Assembly: GCA_016840025.1 (NCBI GenBank) | Contig: JAEOTF010000095.1 | Span: 1 to 22,748 of the forward strand | Origin: Candidatus Hodarchaeota archaeon | Lineage (GTDB): Archaea; Asgardarchaeota; Heimdallarchaeia; Hodarchaeales; YT1-039 | Reading direction: 5' to 3' | Length of the DNA: 22,748 nt | In this document: positions 16,601-22,748 of the stretch, in pieces | How positions within the stretch are numbered: position 1 is the stretch's first letter | Layout: each line of letters opens with the position of its first letter | Notes under the pieces: model-generated | The model's input: the letters and a program-made list of their open reading frames with translations, nothing else | Databases searched by the model: none | What the model was told of the DNA's origin: nothing | Made by a program: the position numbers and the translations under genes

Positions 16601-17867
16601 TTTCCCTTAAATCCTTCAAAGTCATTTCTACTAGTTCAATTTTAGCATTGGGGAGACGCTTCTCAATTCGCTGAAGCAATTCTTTCTCAGAGTGATCATT
16701 AGGAAGGTAACTTCGAAATCGGTAGAACCAATTAGCTCGTCCATACCGATCAATGTCCGATATTTTCGAGATAATTCTTGTTCCTCCCTCGTATTTTTGT
16801 ATTTTTTGATCTGGAGGTGCGTTTTCTGTTCCATAAAACCTCAATCCCGCTGGAAGATAGTCGACTATTACAATATCCTTCAAAAGTAGTTCACTGGGAT
16901 TCTGAAATTCTGCAGCAATAAGTTCAGGACTTATTTTTTGTAACCTTTGCTGAGTTACTGTGTACTGTTCTTCTTCAGGAAAAGGTATGATTGCTTTACG
17001 AAAAGCATAATCCTGTAGAGTTTCACTAGCTTCAGGGTCAGGAGCTTTTTCATTAGAAACAATATGGGAGGTAAATTCTTCAGGGAAAAAAGTATTGAGC
17101 TTTTCTATCAGGAATAATGCATCGGATCTCTCAAACTTATACATTATTATTATTTCTTGCCCCATCTTGAGGAGCGGTAGTTCATATTGCAGAATTTTGT
17201 GGGTATCTGTTTCAGATTCTTCCGTTAATCTATTTGTTTCAATTATTGGCGTGAAGAAATGGGGAATAAGGTCAATAATCGTTAATTGTTCTAAATAAAG
17301 ATCGGCTGAATTTGTAAATCCCCAGGAAAGGATTATCTCATCAAGTCGCGATATTTCAAGCTCTCTCGTCAGGAATAACATGGCATCCATCGCTTCCATC
17401 AAAATCATTCGACCAGAAGAGGAAGGGTGAAGGTTACGTTTGAAATCTTCAATTTGATCATTGATGAGATGCTTAGGAAATGAGTAAAATCGATAATCAA
17501 TTGAAGGAAATACGCTTTTTGCCTGCAAAGCGAGGATAACATCATTTGCAGGCAAAGCACTTGAACTTGTTCCTGTTCCAAACTCTACTGGAACTCGCTC
17601 TATGAGAGAAGAACATTGAGGGCAATAGACAAAATAACAGGTACCAATTTTTTGAACCTCGTAAAATCGTCTTCCATAGGTTCGAACTTGTGATGCTTCT
17701 AGATGTACTCCAATTCGGCAGAGATAGTTTTTTGCACAATAGGGACATCTGAATGCTGAGGATCCAAGTCGTTCTTTAAAATCTGCCAAAGTGAGTTCTT
17801 TATTCTCAACATCCGCTGCAATACAGCGATCACAACCTGCCTGACATTTAACAAAATCTTCCTTCAT
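13665..17867 (-). CDS. Giant repeat protein: zinc-ribbon-like head and nine ~143-residue Ig/DUF11-like units
   Basis: A 1400-residue protein I cannot place in a known family. The N-terminus has nine cysteines (C8, C12, C15; C41, C44, C50; C77, C82, C85), including CPYC and CPQC, which suggests zinc-ribbon-like metal sites. The rest is a regular repeat. Each unit has Asn, 12-13 residues, then a V-x-D-x-[ILF]-P-like strand (e.g. NPSELLLKDIVIVDYLP, 323-339). Repeat Asn residues are N186, N323, N468, N608, N751, N891, N1036, N1179 and N1330, spaced 137-151 apart; the ninth unit is degenerate. Units alternate: even ones are preceded by KxxIRDxxxP-type segments (571, 855, 1142), odd ones by a different strand pair. 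No signal peptide or membrane span is seen, so it is likely cytosolic. An in-frame stop just before the ATG fixes the start. Confidence 0.85.
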   Translation of the reverse strand: MKEDFVKCQAGCDRCIAADVENKELTLADFKERLGSSAFRCPYCAKNYLCRIGVHLEASQVRTYGRRFYEVQKIGTCYFVYCPQCSSLIERVPVEFGTGTSSSALPANDVILALQAKSVFPSIDYRFYSFPKHLINDQIEDFKRNLHPSSSGRMILMEAMDAMLFLTRELEISRLDEIILSWGFTNSADLYLEQLTIIDLIPHFFTPIIETNRLTEESETDTHKILQYELPLLKMGQEIIIMYKFERSDALFLIEKLNTFFPEEFTSHIVSNEKAPDPEASETLQDYAFRKAIIPFPEEEQYTVTQQRLQKISPELIAAEFQNPSELLLKDIVIVDYLPAGLRFYGTENAPPDQKIQKYEGGTRIISKISDIDRYGRANWFYRFRSYLPNDHSEKELLQRIEKRLPNAKIELVEMTLKDLREIFDLFKDDIQEKESFQAISFPYNEKTVIIQIPREIDFRETIFQYKNPLGHDIPEINVLDIFGWVSQPEEIQSNRVPEFFEHVSAIAYGWSWEKIDGDWTHASYYLMTKLIDIDILNKIAALEEANPEYSAFILPIAKFERQQQMNIFNKEKIIRDVYVPLGAHGVLFRTTPQIKPLPETISLRFVNSLQTSLINILVLDRIPIERNDYRIFGEPASELKQIPEQGNVINYEFKIVESERIVQTEYAFEPSIEDVEKVLSVSIRVKHPFAEIQTFITQNSREELKTRINDYKPKRKEMFRLFVVHRSDAYFICKIPKTLPEDIMTLELQNPFRYPTHNMQVIDIFPKENQPVGVHSEASYSTIEDDQFILFQWEFSEIPLEWKFESIYVFRRTEEERIELISETFSKLRPGTEISVFVVDTINEMLEQRLFEQKKIIRDIFFIIGRMGIRARYKEDFQWSSTPYSLMLPNVAEIPLRSLYLVDRVCTDVIPHQIISAHPFAIRKIENRGTIIMSLVSDLAKDETFEMQYTFLPPQEQLFEQIISKVHLTYPLAEIQVVDNEFQDISSIAQMLLSGFTKYGNIMRRLMCIPYDKKTIVITLTLDIEKEKGQYNIINPYGSYLPSLKVIDLFPTIRFPRKVTAERVPGREGFGTDPEILSFMWDFENLEKNWKYEIEYAFYHTEEDKEELAKYELPIKLPNVEQAIFARQDLESLLETEITEKNTLIRDILIPFPTSVIRLRERIPVRDPFSHLTTQVKNSADYDLYGVYIVDHLPHELFPRRIIGEFPIVVKPADGGGWLVTALIYRFNPEEIFESEFTFFPTAQEAVEIIEENLKEEQLESSKIVQLVPVDMKKDPNLLGEMIQAILTGVEIKDNEVLLLQAIPWGIHTILVGYLEEIEKNSLKTYLRNYIGRWIPETYAICLLSAEKEIKQIVAPHIAQKEQYGKFKGYRWHHIEIDADWISPFSFKFSQEAVESQDN

Positions 17868-17927
17868 TCATCACACCATTAATTTGTTACCAAGTTTTCT
17901 TGATTATCAAATAGTTATCTAATTGGA

Positions 17928-18386
17928 CTATTTCAGCTTATCGACGGAAAGAATCTTGTCGGCTTTAGGAGGTGCTGGTATTAAAAATTCTTCTAGTGTA
18001 GTAATATATGTATATAGGTGATCTGGTACAGAACTTAACTTAGCGCCCATATTTGGGAAATTATCGATTAATTTTTGGAGATTGCTCTTTAAAACTGGAT
18101 TAGAATATTTTTTTATATTGAAAAAGCATTCATAACAGTTTTTTAGATCATCTATAGCTTGTCTAAACTCGGTTAGTTGCGCTATAACTTCCAGCATAAG
18201 TTGACGAAGTGTAAGCCAATCTGCATCCGTGCCTTTCTGCAGAATTCGGTTTACATGGACTAAAAAAGCAGCTGGTACCTTAGATACGAAGGTAGCATAG
18301 GAAAAAAATTCATCTACATAACCTTGCAGTCTAGTCTCGCATCTCCTCTGATAATCGCAATCAAATAGGTCGCAGTTGTTTGTCAT
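17928..18386 (-). CDS. Small helical cysteine-containing protein, unknown function
   Basis: About 152 residues from the ATG at 18386; a GTG four codons upstream is an alternative start. The N-terminus has C5, C10 and C16 (CX4CX5C), and a CYEC pair lies at 84-87. Together these could form one metal or Fe-S site. The rest looks alpha-helical, with Leu-rich amphipathic stretches and no membrane span. It lies 37 bases after the DUF362 gene and 60 bases before the 1400-residue gene on the same strand, so shared transcription is likely. No family recognised. The short leader has TATA-like ATTTATTATA on the coding strand but no clear ribosome site. Confidence 0.6.
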   Translation of the reverse strand: MTNNCDLFDCDYQRRCETRLQGYVDEFFSYATFVSKVPAAFLVHVNRILQKGTDADWLTLRQLMLEVIAQLTEFRQAIDDLKNCYECFFNIKKYSNPVLKSNLQKLIDNFPNMGAKLSSVPDHLYTYITTLEEFLIPAPPKADKILSVDKLK

Positions 18387-18423
18387 GGTTAAAACCACGT
18401 ATAATAAATGATTATTCTTAATC

Positions 18424-19467
18424 CTATTTTCTTATATTAATTCTCTTGTATGTAGTGTTCCCAAGGTCCAATTGAGTCCCAAACTGTTTTATTATTCGAG
18501 GGTCTATTCCGTGGAGTTCAATAAGTCTATTCAAAGCGTCTTCTAAAAAATCAATCGACGCTAAATCAATTGCTAGTGGATCGTTACTCAAAAAAATCCC
18601 TGATTTGGATGTAATGATATCACCAGCTGTAGACAAACAATCACATCTTTCTGTGATGTTCGTTGCTACATTGATAAACACTTTCTTATCAAATAAACTC
18701 AGAACCCCGCTCGCTGCAGAACAAAGGGCGTTTATGAATTCTTCCTTTTTTTGCATTGATAATGCCCTTAAGGGACATGTTTGAATACAAGAACCACATC
18801 GCATGCATCGTTCATGATTAACTTCACTAATTCCATTTCGAAGAGTAATTGCTTGGAAATAGCAATCAATTTGACACGAAAGACACCCTTGACAGCGTTT
18901 ATCGTCAGTTACTACTTCTAATACCTTATGCTGTTTGAGCTTACTCTCTTTAGTTACACATCCCATCGCTAGGTTCTTTACAGTGCCCCCAACTCCTGCT
19001 AATGTATGTCCTTTGAAGTGTGCAACTGATATAAGCGCATCTGCCTCTGCAATCATTTGTGCAACCTTGATTTCTTTTAAACCTCCATTACATTTTACAC
19101 TTATCCCATCATTCCCCTTGAGTCCGTCACCTACAATAAAAGGCGCACCAATAGCAGTAGGGGTAAACCCATGACTTTGTGCAGTCTTTAGGTGGGATAA
19201 AGCATTTCCTCTTTCTCCCGGGTAACACACGCAGGTGTCAACAAGAAAAGGTCGCACCTCAAGATGTTCTTTGAGAAAAACCACAATTTCGCGTATAAGT
19301 CGGGGGGGCACATGTGTCCAATTACCGTATTCTCCTACATGTATTTTGACAGCACAAAAATCTCCTTTTTCTAATTTATGAAACACATTAGAGTTTTCAA
19401 GAAGGAAAGGAATGATTTCTTCTAGACTATCCTGCGGAGAAAGTCTTGAAAAATAAACCCGACTCAT
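18424..19467 (-). CDS. DUF362 protein with double [4Fe-4S] ferredoxin domain
   Basis: A 347-residue DUF362-family protein. The N-terminal half carries the family hallmark KIHVGEYGNWTHVPP (41-55) and HFKGHTLAGVGGTVKNLAMG (150-169). A ferredoxin insert follows with C192/C195/C198/C202 and C221/C224/C227/C231. The C-terminal part has a CDC motif (275-277) and NDPLAID (295-301), both typical of the family. The molecular role of DUF362 proteins is poorly known; the clusters imply electron transfer or cluster-linked chemistry in the cytosol. The first gene of the likely three-gene unit, it has AAGGT shortly before its ATG. Length and motif order are normal, with no sign of truncation. Confidence 0.88.
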   Translation of the reverse strand: MSRVYFSRLSPQDSLEEIIPFLLENSNVFHKLEKGDFCAVKIHVGEYGNWTHVPPRLIREIVVFLKEHLEVRPFLVDTCVCYPGERGNALSHLKTAQSHGFTPTAIGAPFIVGDGLKGNDGISVKCNGGLKEIKVAQMIAEADALISVAHFKGHTLAGVGGTVKNLAMGCVTKESKLKQHKVLEVVTDDKRCQGCLSCQIDCYFQAITLRNGISEVNHERCMRCGSCIQTCPLRALSMQKKEEFINALCSAASGVLSLFDKKVFINVATNITERCDCLSTAGDIITSKSGIFLSNDPLAIDLASIDFLEDALNRLIELHGIDPRIIKQFGTQLDLGNTTYKRINIRK

Positions 19468-19663
19468 TTTGTACCTTACTCGCTATTTATTGCTAGTAGA
19501 CCGCCGACCTAGATGAATTAACAGGTATACTAGCTTTAAATTATCTTTTTAATTCACTTCTTCCACAAAATAAACTTATTCGTAACAATAAAATGGTATT
19601 TAGTCTCAAATACAATCACATAAATCACAGAAATGTACTTAAGAAAGTGGATGCGTGATGAAA

Positions 19664-19677
19664 TAGGGAACTCCCTA
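19664..19677. promoter_or_regulatory. Palindrome TAGGGA-AC-TCCCTA upstream of tail-anchored protein gene
   Basis: A 6-base inverted repeat with a 2-base spacer, immediately followed by TATAA, about 28 bases upstream of the ATG at 19706. The position is where an archaeal promoter element and an overlapping repressor site would be expected for a short-leader transcript. It also lies in the divergent region with the DUF362 gene, 200 bases away. Confidence 0.35.
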
Positions 19678-19705
19678 TAACTCACAATCCAAGAAAATTC
19701 CCGTG

Positions 19706-19960
19706 ATGATCGAAATGAAATCTGAAGACCCAGGTGTTGACGTAACAGAGGAAGAATTTATTGATGAATTAGAAGAAGCAGATGATGAGCCAGAAGATAA
19801 GGAACTTGATGCAGCAGACTCATTTGCTTATACCCCATCCGCAGATCTTGGTCCAATGAGTGGAATTACAACTTGGCAGCAGGCTTTTGTCTATACGATA
19901 CTTTTTAGTGCCTTCATTCTAATATTGGCCAGCGTATTATTTGCCCTGTCTGAAGCCTGA
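19706..19960 (+). CDS. Acidic tail-anchored small membrane protein
   Basis: 84 residues from the ATG at 19706; the GTG just before it would add one residue. The first ~40 residues are very acidic (VTEEEFIDELEEADDEPEDK, then ELDAADS). A short linker with LGPMSG follows, then a single hydrophobic segment (about 60-80) close to the C-terminus. The topology is that of a tail-anchored protein with a negatively charged cytosolic domain. Sec61beta/SecG has similar topology and a P-x-S-G-type linker, but the conserved residues I expect there are not clearly present, so I do not assign it. The palindrome and TATAA upstream support its being expressed. Confidence 0.55.
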   Translation: MIEMKSEDPGVDVTEEEFIDELEEADDEPEDKELDAADSFAYTPSADLGPMSGITTWQQAFVYTILFSAFILILASVLFALSEA

Positions 19961-20140
19961 AATTTTCCGAATGATTCTTGCCATTTGTTTTCTTTAAATC
20001 TTCCAAACACATTTTATTGGCACAAAGGTAAAATTGGGTTACATAATAAAAAGTAACATTTAGTCATCAATGCTATAGCTCTATGGATTCCTCGATTAAC
20101 CTCAAAAATTAAAATAAAAGCTACTAGTTCCTATTTTTAA

Positions 20141-20156
20141 TTTTATCGCGATAAAA
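20141..20156. promoter_or_regulatory. 16-bp perfect palindrome before the cysteine-cluster gene
   Basis: TTTTATCGCGATAAAA is perfectly self-complementary and ends 15 bases before the ATG at 20172. At this distance it would overlap the transcription start or the promoter of a short-leader mRNA, as a dimeric repressor site would. Alternatively it forms a small 5' hairpin. Confidence 0.45.
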
Positions 20157-20171
20157 CTTGTTTCGAGTTGA

Positions 20172-20894
20172 ATGAAAATGGTAGAAGAGGTAGAAAACAC
20201 ATCCTTGGATAAAAATAGTTCAGATAACAATAAGGCTTCTGATTCCGCTCAGACACCAGAACAACCTCCAAAGGAGAAAAAAATTAGAAAATATAAGTTT
20301 GAATGTACTAAATGTGGCCTCTGCTGCGAACAACGGTCACATGTTCCATTAACCTTCCAAGATATTGAATTATGGATGAAAAAAGGCACCATCAACGTTG
20401 TTCTTCCCTATATTGAAGTGGGAATGATAGAAATAGGAGAACCCGATAAAACACTTCCCGCATTATTCCTTTTAGCTACTCAAAAGCCGGAGGAAGAATC
20501 CAAAAGTCAAGCCTGTCCCATGTATGATAAAGAAAACAAAATCTGCAATATCTATTTCGCTATGCCCTCCGATTGTGACGCTTATCCCCTAGGTTACAAT
20601 GGCAGTAAATTCGTTTTGAAGGATAAATCGTGTGAAGGACTGGGAAAGGGTAAGATGACTAAGGAAAAATTGGCTAAAGAGCGTGAAAAAGCGAAAAGCG
20701 ATTTCGAGGCAAAAGTCAAGACAAGTTTGGTTTTCCCCATTCTTTATAATACCTTTATGAAATCCATGCTTCAACAACAACAGAAAATGATGGAAACCCT
20801 TTCTCCTGACCAGAAAGAAAAATTGGATGAAATTTTAGGTACCCGTGGCCCGAAAGAAGGTGAATCTTCCGTTCCTCCCTCAGAAAACGAGTAA
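20172..20894 (+). CDS. YkgJ-type cysteine-cluster protein
   Basis: 240 residues. After a polar, probably disordered N-terminus (1-35) comes FECTKCGLCCEQ with C45, C48, C51 and C52 (CxxCxxCC). Further cysteines are C115 (ACPMYD), C125 (KICNIY), C135 (SDCDAYPLGY) and C154 (KSCEGLG). These match the YkgJ/CxxCxxCC family, which is predicted to bind Zn or an Fe-S cluster; the role is not established. The C-terminal region (160-240) is charged and helical, with a QQQQKMM segment and a Pro/Ser-rich end. A second ATG two codons downstream is possible. No membrane span. Closely preceded by a perfect palindrome and followed by a stem-loop. Confidence 0.83.
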   Translation: MKMVEEVENTSLDKNSSDNNKASDSAQTPEQPPKEKKIRKYKFECTKCGLCCEQRSHVPLTFQDIELWMKKGTINVVLPYIEVGMIEIGEPDKTLPALFLLATQKPEEESKSQACPMYDKENKICNIYFAMPSDCDAYPLGYNGSKFVLKDKSCEGLGKGKMTKEKLAKEREKAKSDFEAKVKTSLVFPILYNTFMKSMLQQQQKMMETLSPDQKEKLDEILGTRGPKEGESSVPPSENE

Positions 20895-20924
20895 AATGAG
20901 GGGGAATTGATTTATTCCCTCATT
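20895..20924. terminator. Stem-loop between convergent genes
   Basis: The arm AATGAGGGGGAAT (20895-20907) pairs with ATTCCCTCATT (20914-20924) around a TGATTT loop, with two unpaired G. It begins right after the stop codon of the cysteine-cluster gene and lies 30 bases from the trpS stop on the other strand, consistent with a two-way terminator or mRNA 3' end. Confidence 0.5.
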
Positions 20925-20954
20925 GTAGTTCCTTAGTTTCCTTCACTTTCATTT

Positions 20955-22085
20955 TCATTTTTCTTTCAACAGGAAGTCATCTAGTTTGTCTCTGGCTTGC
21001 TCACGTTTTTCTTGATGTTTGGTTAAAATTTTGGTAGCTATATCTATCAAAATGGCTTTACATTCACCGCAAAGCATGTCTCCACCTTTACATCTCTGTT
21101 CAAGCTCTTCTAATTTTTGATCCTCGGGAATAAACACCATTTTATAGTGCCAGAACACAGGACAAATATCGGGTTGACCTCCCAACTTACGTTGTATAGC
21201 AGCTGTTTCTCGGCCACCTGTAAAAGCACTTTTTATCTTCTTTTCAATGATCTTGGGTGGATCGGTTGTGTAAATGGCAGAACTGGGGTCTGAAGCCGAC
21301 ATCTTTCCTCCTTGCTGTAATCCCGGCAAGAATACCGAGTGGAGAATTGCGGGTTTATAGTATCCCAGTCGTTCAACAACATCCCGTGTAACGCGAAAAT
21401 GAGCGTCTTGGTCAATAGCTAGCGGGATCACGCAGGGGGTTTTCTTTCCAACTCTAACCGAATGTAAAAAAGCTGGTACGGCCTGAAAGCTTGTGAAAAA
21501 AACCTGTCCAATGTTATTTGAATTGGTAAATCCGAAAACAGCCTTACAAGTAGAGAATGTGACCTTTTTCGCGACCTTGATGGCAAGGGGGTACAAAGTT
21601 CGCGCATGCTCCGAGTCAATGATAATTTCTGTCTTATCGGGATCCACACCTACCGCAATCAAGTCCAGTGCATTCTCTCGGGCGAGATGATTGGTTTGTT
21701 CTAGTGATAAGCCCCGATCAAAGAGAAACTTTTCGTCATCTGTTAATTGAAAGTAATATTTGCACTTGAATTTGTCTTGCATCCATTTGGTAAAGGTAAA
21801 TTGTGTATAATGACCTAGGTGTACGTGCGCACTAGGACCACGCCCATTATACAGGAAAAATGGGTTGCCTTTTTCCAGTTCATCAAACACCCAGTTCATG
21901 TCCCGGTGTGAGAAATAAATCCCCCGTCTTAGGAGGAAATGTAATTCTCCTGTATGCTTCTTAAACCTCTCAAGCAAAGCATTGTTGACAAGTTCTGTAC
22001 CAAACTCATTGACTAACTTTGCATAGTCAATGTCACCCTTGACTTCCCATGGAGTCATTATGAAATCATTTTCATTATTTGTCAT
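20955..22085 (-). CDS. trpS: Tryptophanyl-tRNA synthetase, archaeal/eukaryotic type
   Basis: A 376-residue class I synthetase that charges tRNA-Trp with tryptophan. The N-terminal part has LLRRGIYFSHRD (51-62), shared by archaeal and eukaryotic TrpRS. The ATP-binding HIGH-type motif is GPSAHVHLGH (83-92), the AIDQD segment is at 223-227, and the KMSKS-type loop is KMSAS (261-265). The C-terminus has CKGGDMLCGECK, near 341-352, seen in archaeal forms. Length is normal for archaea and shorter than eukaryotic enzymes, which carry an N-terminal extension. GAAGGAGAT lies about 10 bases before the ATG. It is separated by 319 bases from the upstream small gene, so probably has its own promoter. Confidence 0.96.
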   Translation of the reverse strand: MTNNENDFIMTPWEVKGDIDYAKLVNEFGTELVNNALLERFKKHTGELHFLLRRGIYFSHRDMNWVFDELEKGNPFFLYNGRGPSAHVHLGHYTQFTFTKWMQDKFKCKYYFQLTDDEKFLFDRGLSLEQTNHLARENALDLIAVGVDPDKTEIIIDSEHARTLYPLAIKVAKKVTFSTCKAVFGFTNSNNIGQVFFTSFQAVPAFLHSVRVGKKTPCVIPLAIDQDAHFRVTRDVVERLGYYKPAILHSVFLPGLQQGGKMSASDPSSAIYTTDPPKIIEKKIKSAFTGGRETAAIQRKLGGQPDICPVFWHYKMVFIPEDQKLEELEQRCKGGDMLCGECKAILIDIATKILTKHQEKREQARDKLDDFLLKEK

Positions 22086-22404
22086 TTCGGCTGAAATCTC
22101 CTTCTGTCGTATTCATTGCAGGGGATATATGCTCGACTATCTTGGAACTCGTTCCTTTCATGTTTTCGCCTTCCACACCCATCTAGTTTTCTGGTATGAA
22201 GACTAAGGCTCTTCATAACAATTCTTCGTGGGTCAATAGACCCAAAAATGATCGCCTTTCATCGCCTTTCATCCAAGTAAAAATTCCTAGTTTAGCTTTA
22301 TTATTGTTGTTATTTGATTAATTACAGATACAAAAAAGATAAAAATTGTCCTATGTAGTGTTTAACCATTCTAATTAAGTGATGGATCCTTGATATTGAT
22401 CTAA
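22086..22404. other. Intergenic region upstream of trpS with small repeats
   Basis: No gene or tRNA is recognisable. It holds an inverted repeat TGGGTC-AATA-GACCCA at 22229-22244 and a 10-base tandem repeat (ATCGCCTTTC twice) at 22251-22270. The half nearest 22405 is AT-rich and may carry promoter elements for trpS. The inverted repeat has no T-run on the minus strand, so it is not an obvious terminator for the upstream gene. Confidence 0.4.
22251..22270. repeat. 10-bp perfect tandem repeat
   Basis: ATCGCCTTTC occurs twice head to tail, followed by a further ATCC. It is a short local duplication in the trpS upstream region, next to the TGGGTC/GACCCA inverted repeat. No function is evident. 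Confidence 0.6.
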
Positions 22405-22704
22405 CTAGTAGCAAGGAAGGGCTGCAGCTTCAATCCTCACTAGAACGGAATTTGCTTCATTTTCCAAATCCACACCTAATTGACTGGCTGTTAAAATTGT
22501 GTTAATTAAATTCTGAACTAGCATTGCTTCGATGGATTCCATTTGATCTCCTCGTGCCATTGGATCATTCATTTGAAGGGCATAGTCTTTGATAGCTTTT
22601 CTAAACTCAAGAGGAAGGCTTTCATGTAGCGGTAGATCCGAAACATATTGAATCAGTTCTTTGAGGCGTTCTTGCAGTTCTTTAATCGTCATATAGTATT
22701 GCAT
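22405..22704 (-). CDS. Small helical protein, unknown function
   Basis: 99 residues, almost all predicted helical by eye. A charged amphipathic N-terminal stretch (MTIKELQERLKELIQYV, 5-21) is followed by a second helical region around 55-90 with regularly spaced Leu/Ile, and a C-terminal ALPCY. No membrane segment or catalytic motif is seen. The ATG at 22704 is preceded by GAAGGA at good spacing, which supports a real gene. A second in-frame ATG lies four codons in. Family not recognised; it may be a coiled-coil or dimerising small protein. Confidence 0.6.
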   Translation of the reverse strand: MQYYMTIKELQERLKELIQYVSDLPLHESLPLEFRKAIKDYALQMNDPMARGDQMESIEAMLVQNLINTILTASQLGVDLENEANSVLVRIEAAALPCY

Positions 22705-22748
22705 TGATCATTCCTTCTCTTTGAGTACTTATGGTTATAATGAATAGT

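Noticed and set aside
19706..19960. Sec61beta assignment
   Set aside because: Topology fits, but the expected conserved linker residues before the membrane span are not convincing.
22229..22244. TGGGTC/GACCCA hairpin as terminator of the 99-residue gene
   Set aside because: It lies about 160 bases after the stop and has no T-run downstream on the minus strand.

Overview
The window is AT-rich and gene-dense, and reads as an archaeal chromosome segment. The best lineage clues are an archaeal/eukaryotic-type tryptophanyl-tRNA synthetase, a THEP1-like NTPase, a DUF362 ferredoxin protein, heterodisulfide-reductase (Hdr) genes, and TATA-like tracts upstream of genes. An anaerobic or microaerophilic archaeon with a membrane electron carrier pool fits. 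An Asgard-type (Heimdall/Loki-like) genome is possible, but nothing here proves it. I see no rRNA, tRNA, CRISPR array, insertion sequence or phage gene.

Left part (1-9963): a small single-span membrane protein (minus), then a winged-helix regulator (plus) with a SufR-like cysteine pattern. Converging on it is a compact six-gene minus-strand operon. In transcription order it encodes a small HdrA/QmoA-like protein with a degraded nucleotide-binding loop, an HdrD-type HdrC-HdrB fusion, a 1029-residue double HdrA, MvhD, an intact small HdrA/QmoA-like protein, and a QmoC-like ferredoxin-cytochrome b membrane subunit. Spacings run from a 4-base overlap to 22 bases, so one complex is likely. It joins parts of soluble flavin-bifurcating HdrABC-MvhD, membrane HdrDE and QmoABC. 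No hydrogenase, F420 or formate dehydrogenase catalytic subunit is in the window.

Middle part (10100-13456): methylthioribose-1-phosphate isomerase (mtnA, minus) diverges from a patatin-like lipid acyl hydrolase (plus). This converges, with 3 bases between, on a THEP1-like NTPase and a PAP2/Aur1-like membrane phosphatase (minus).

Right part (13665-19467): three minus-strand genes in a likely transcription unit: a DUF362 protein with two [4Fe-4S] motifs, a small cysteine-containing helical protein, and a 1400-residue protein of no recognised family. The large protein has an N-terminal zinc-ribbon-like cysteine cluster followed by nine repeats of about 143 residues that resemble intracellular DUF11/Ig-like beta domains and alternate between two subtypes. 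With the hybrid Hdr operon, this is the most unusual content of the window.

Right end (19703-22748): an acidic tail-anchored small protein and a YkgJ-type cysteine-cluster protein (both plus, each with a palindrome just upstream), trpS (minus), and a small helical protein (minus).
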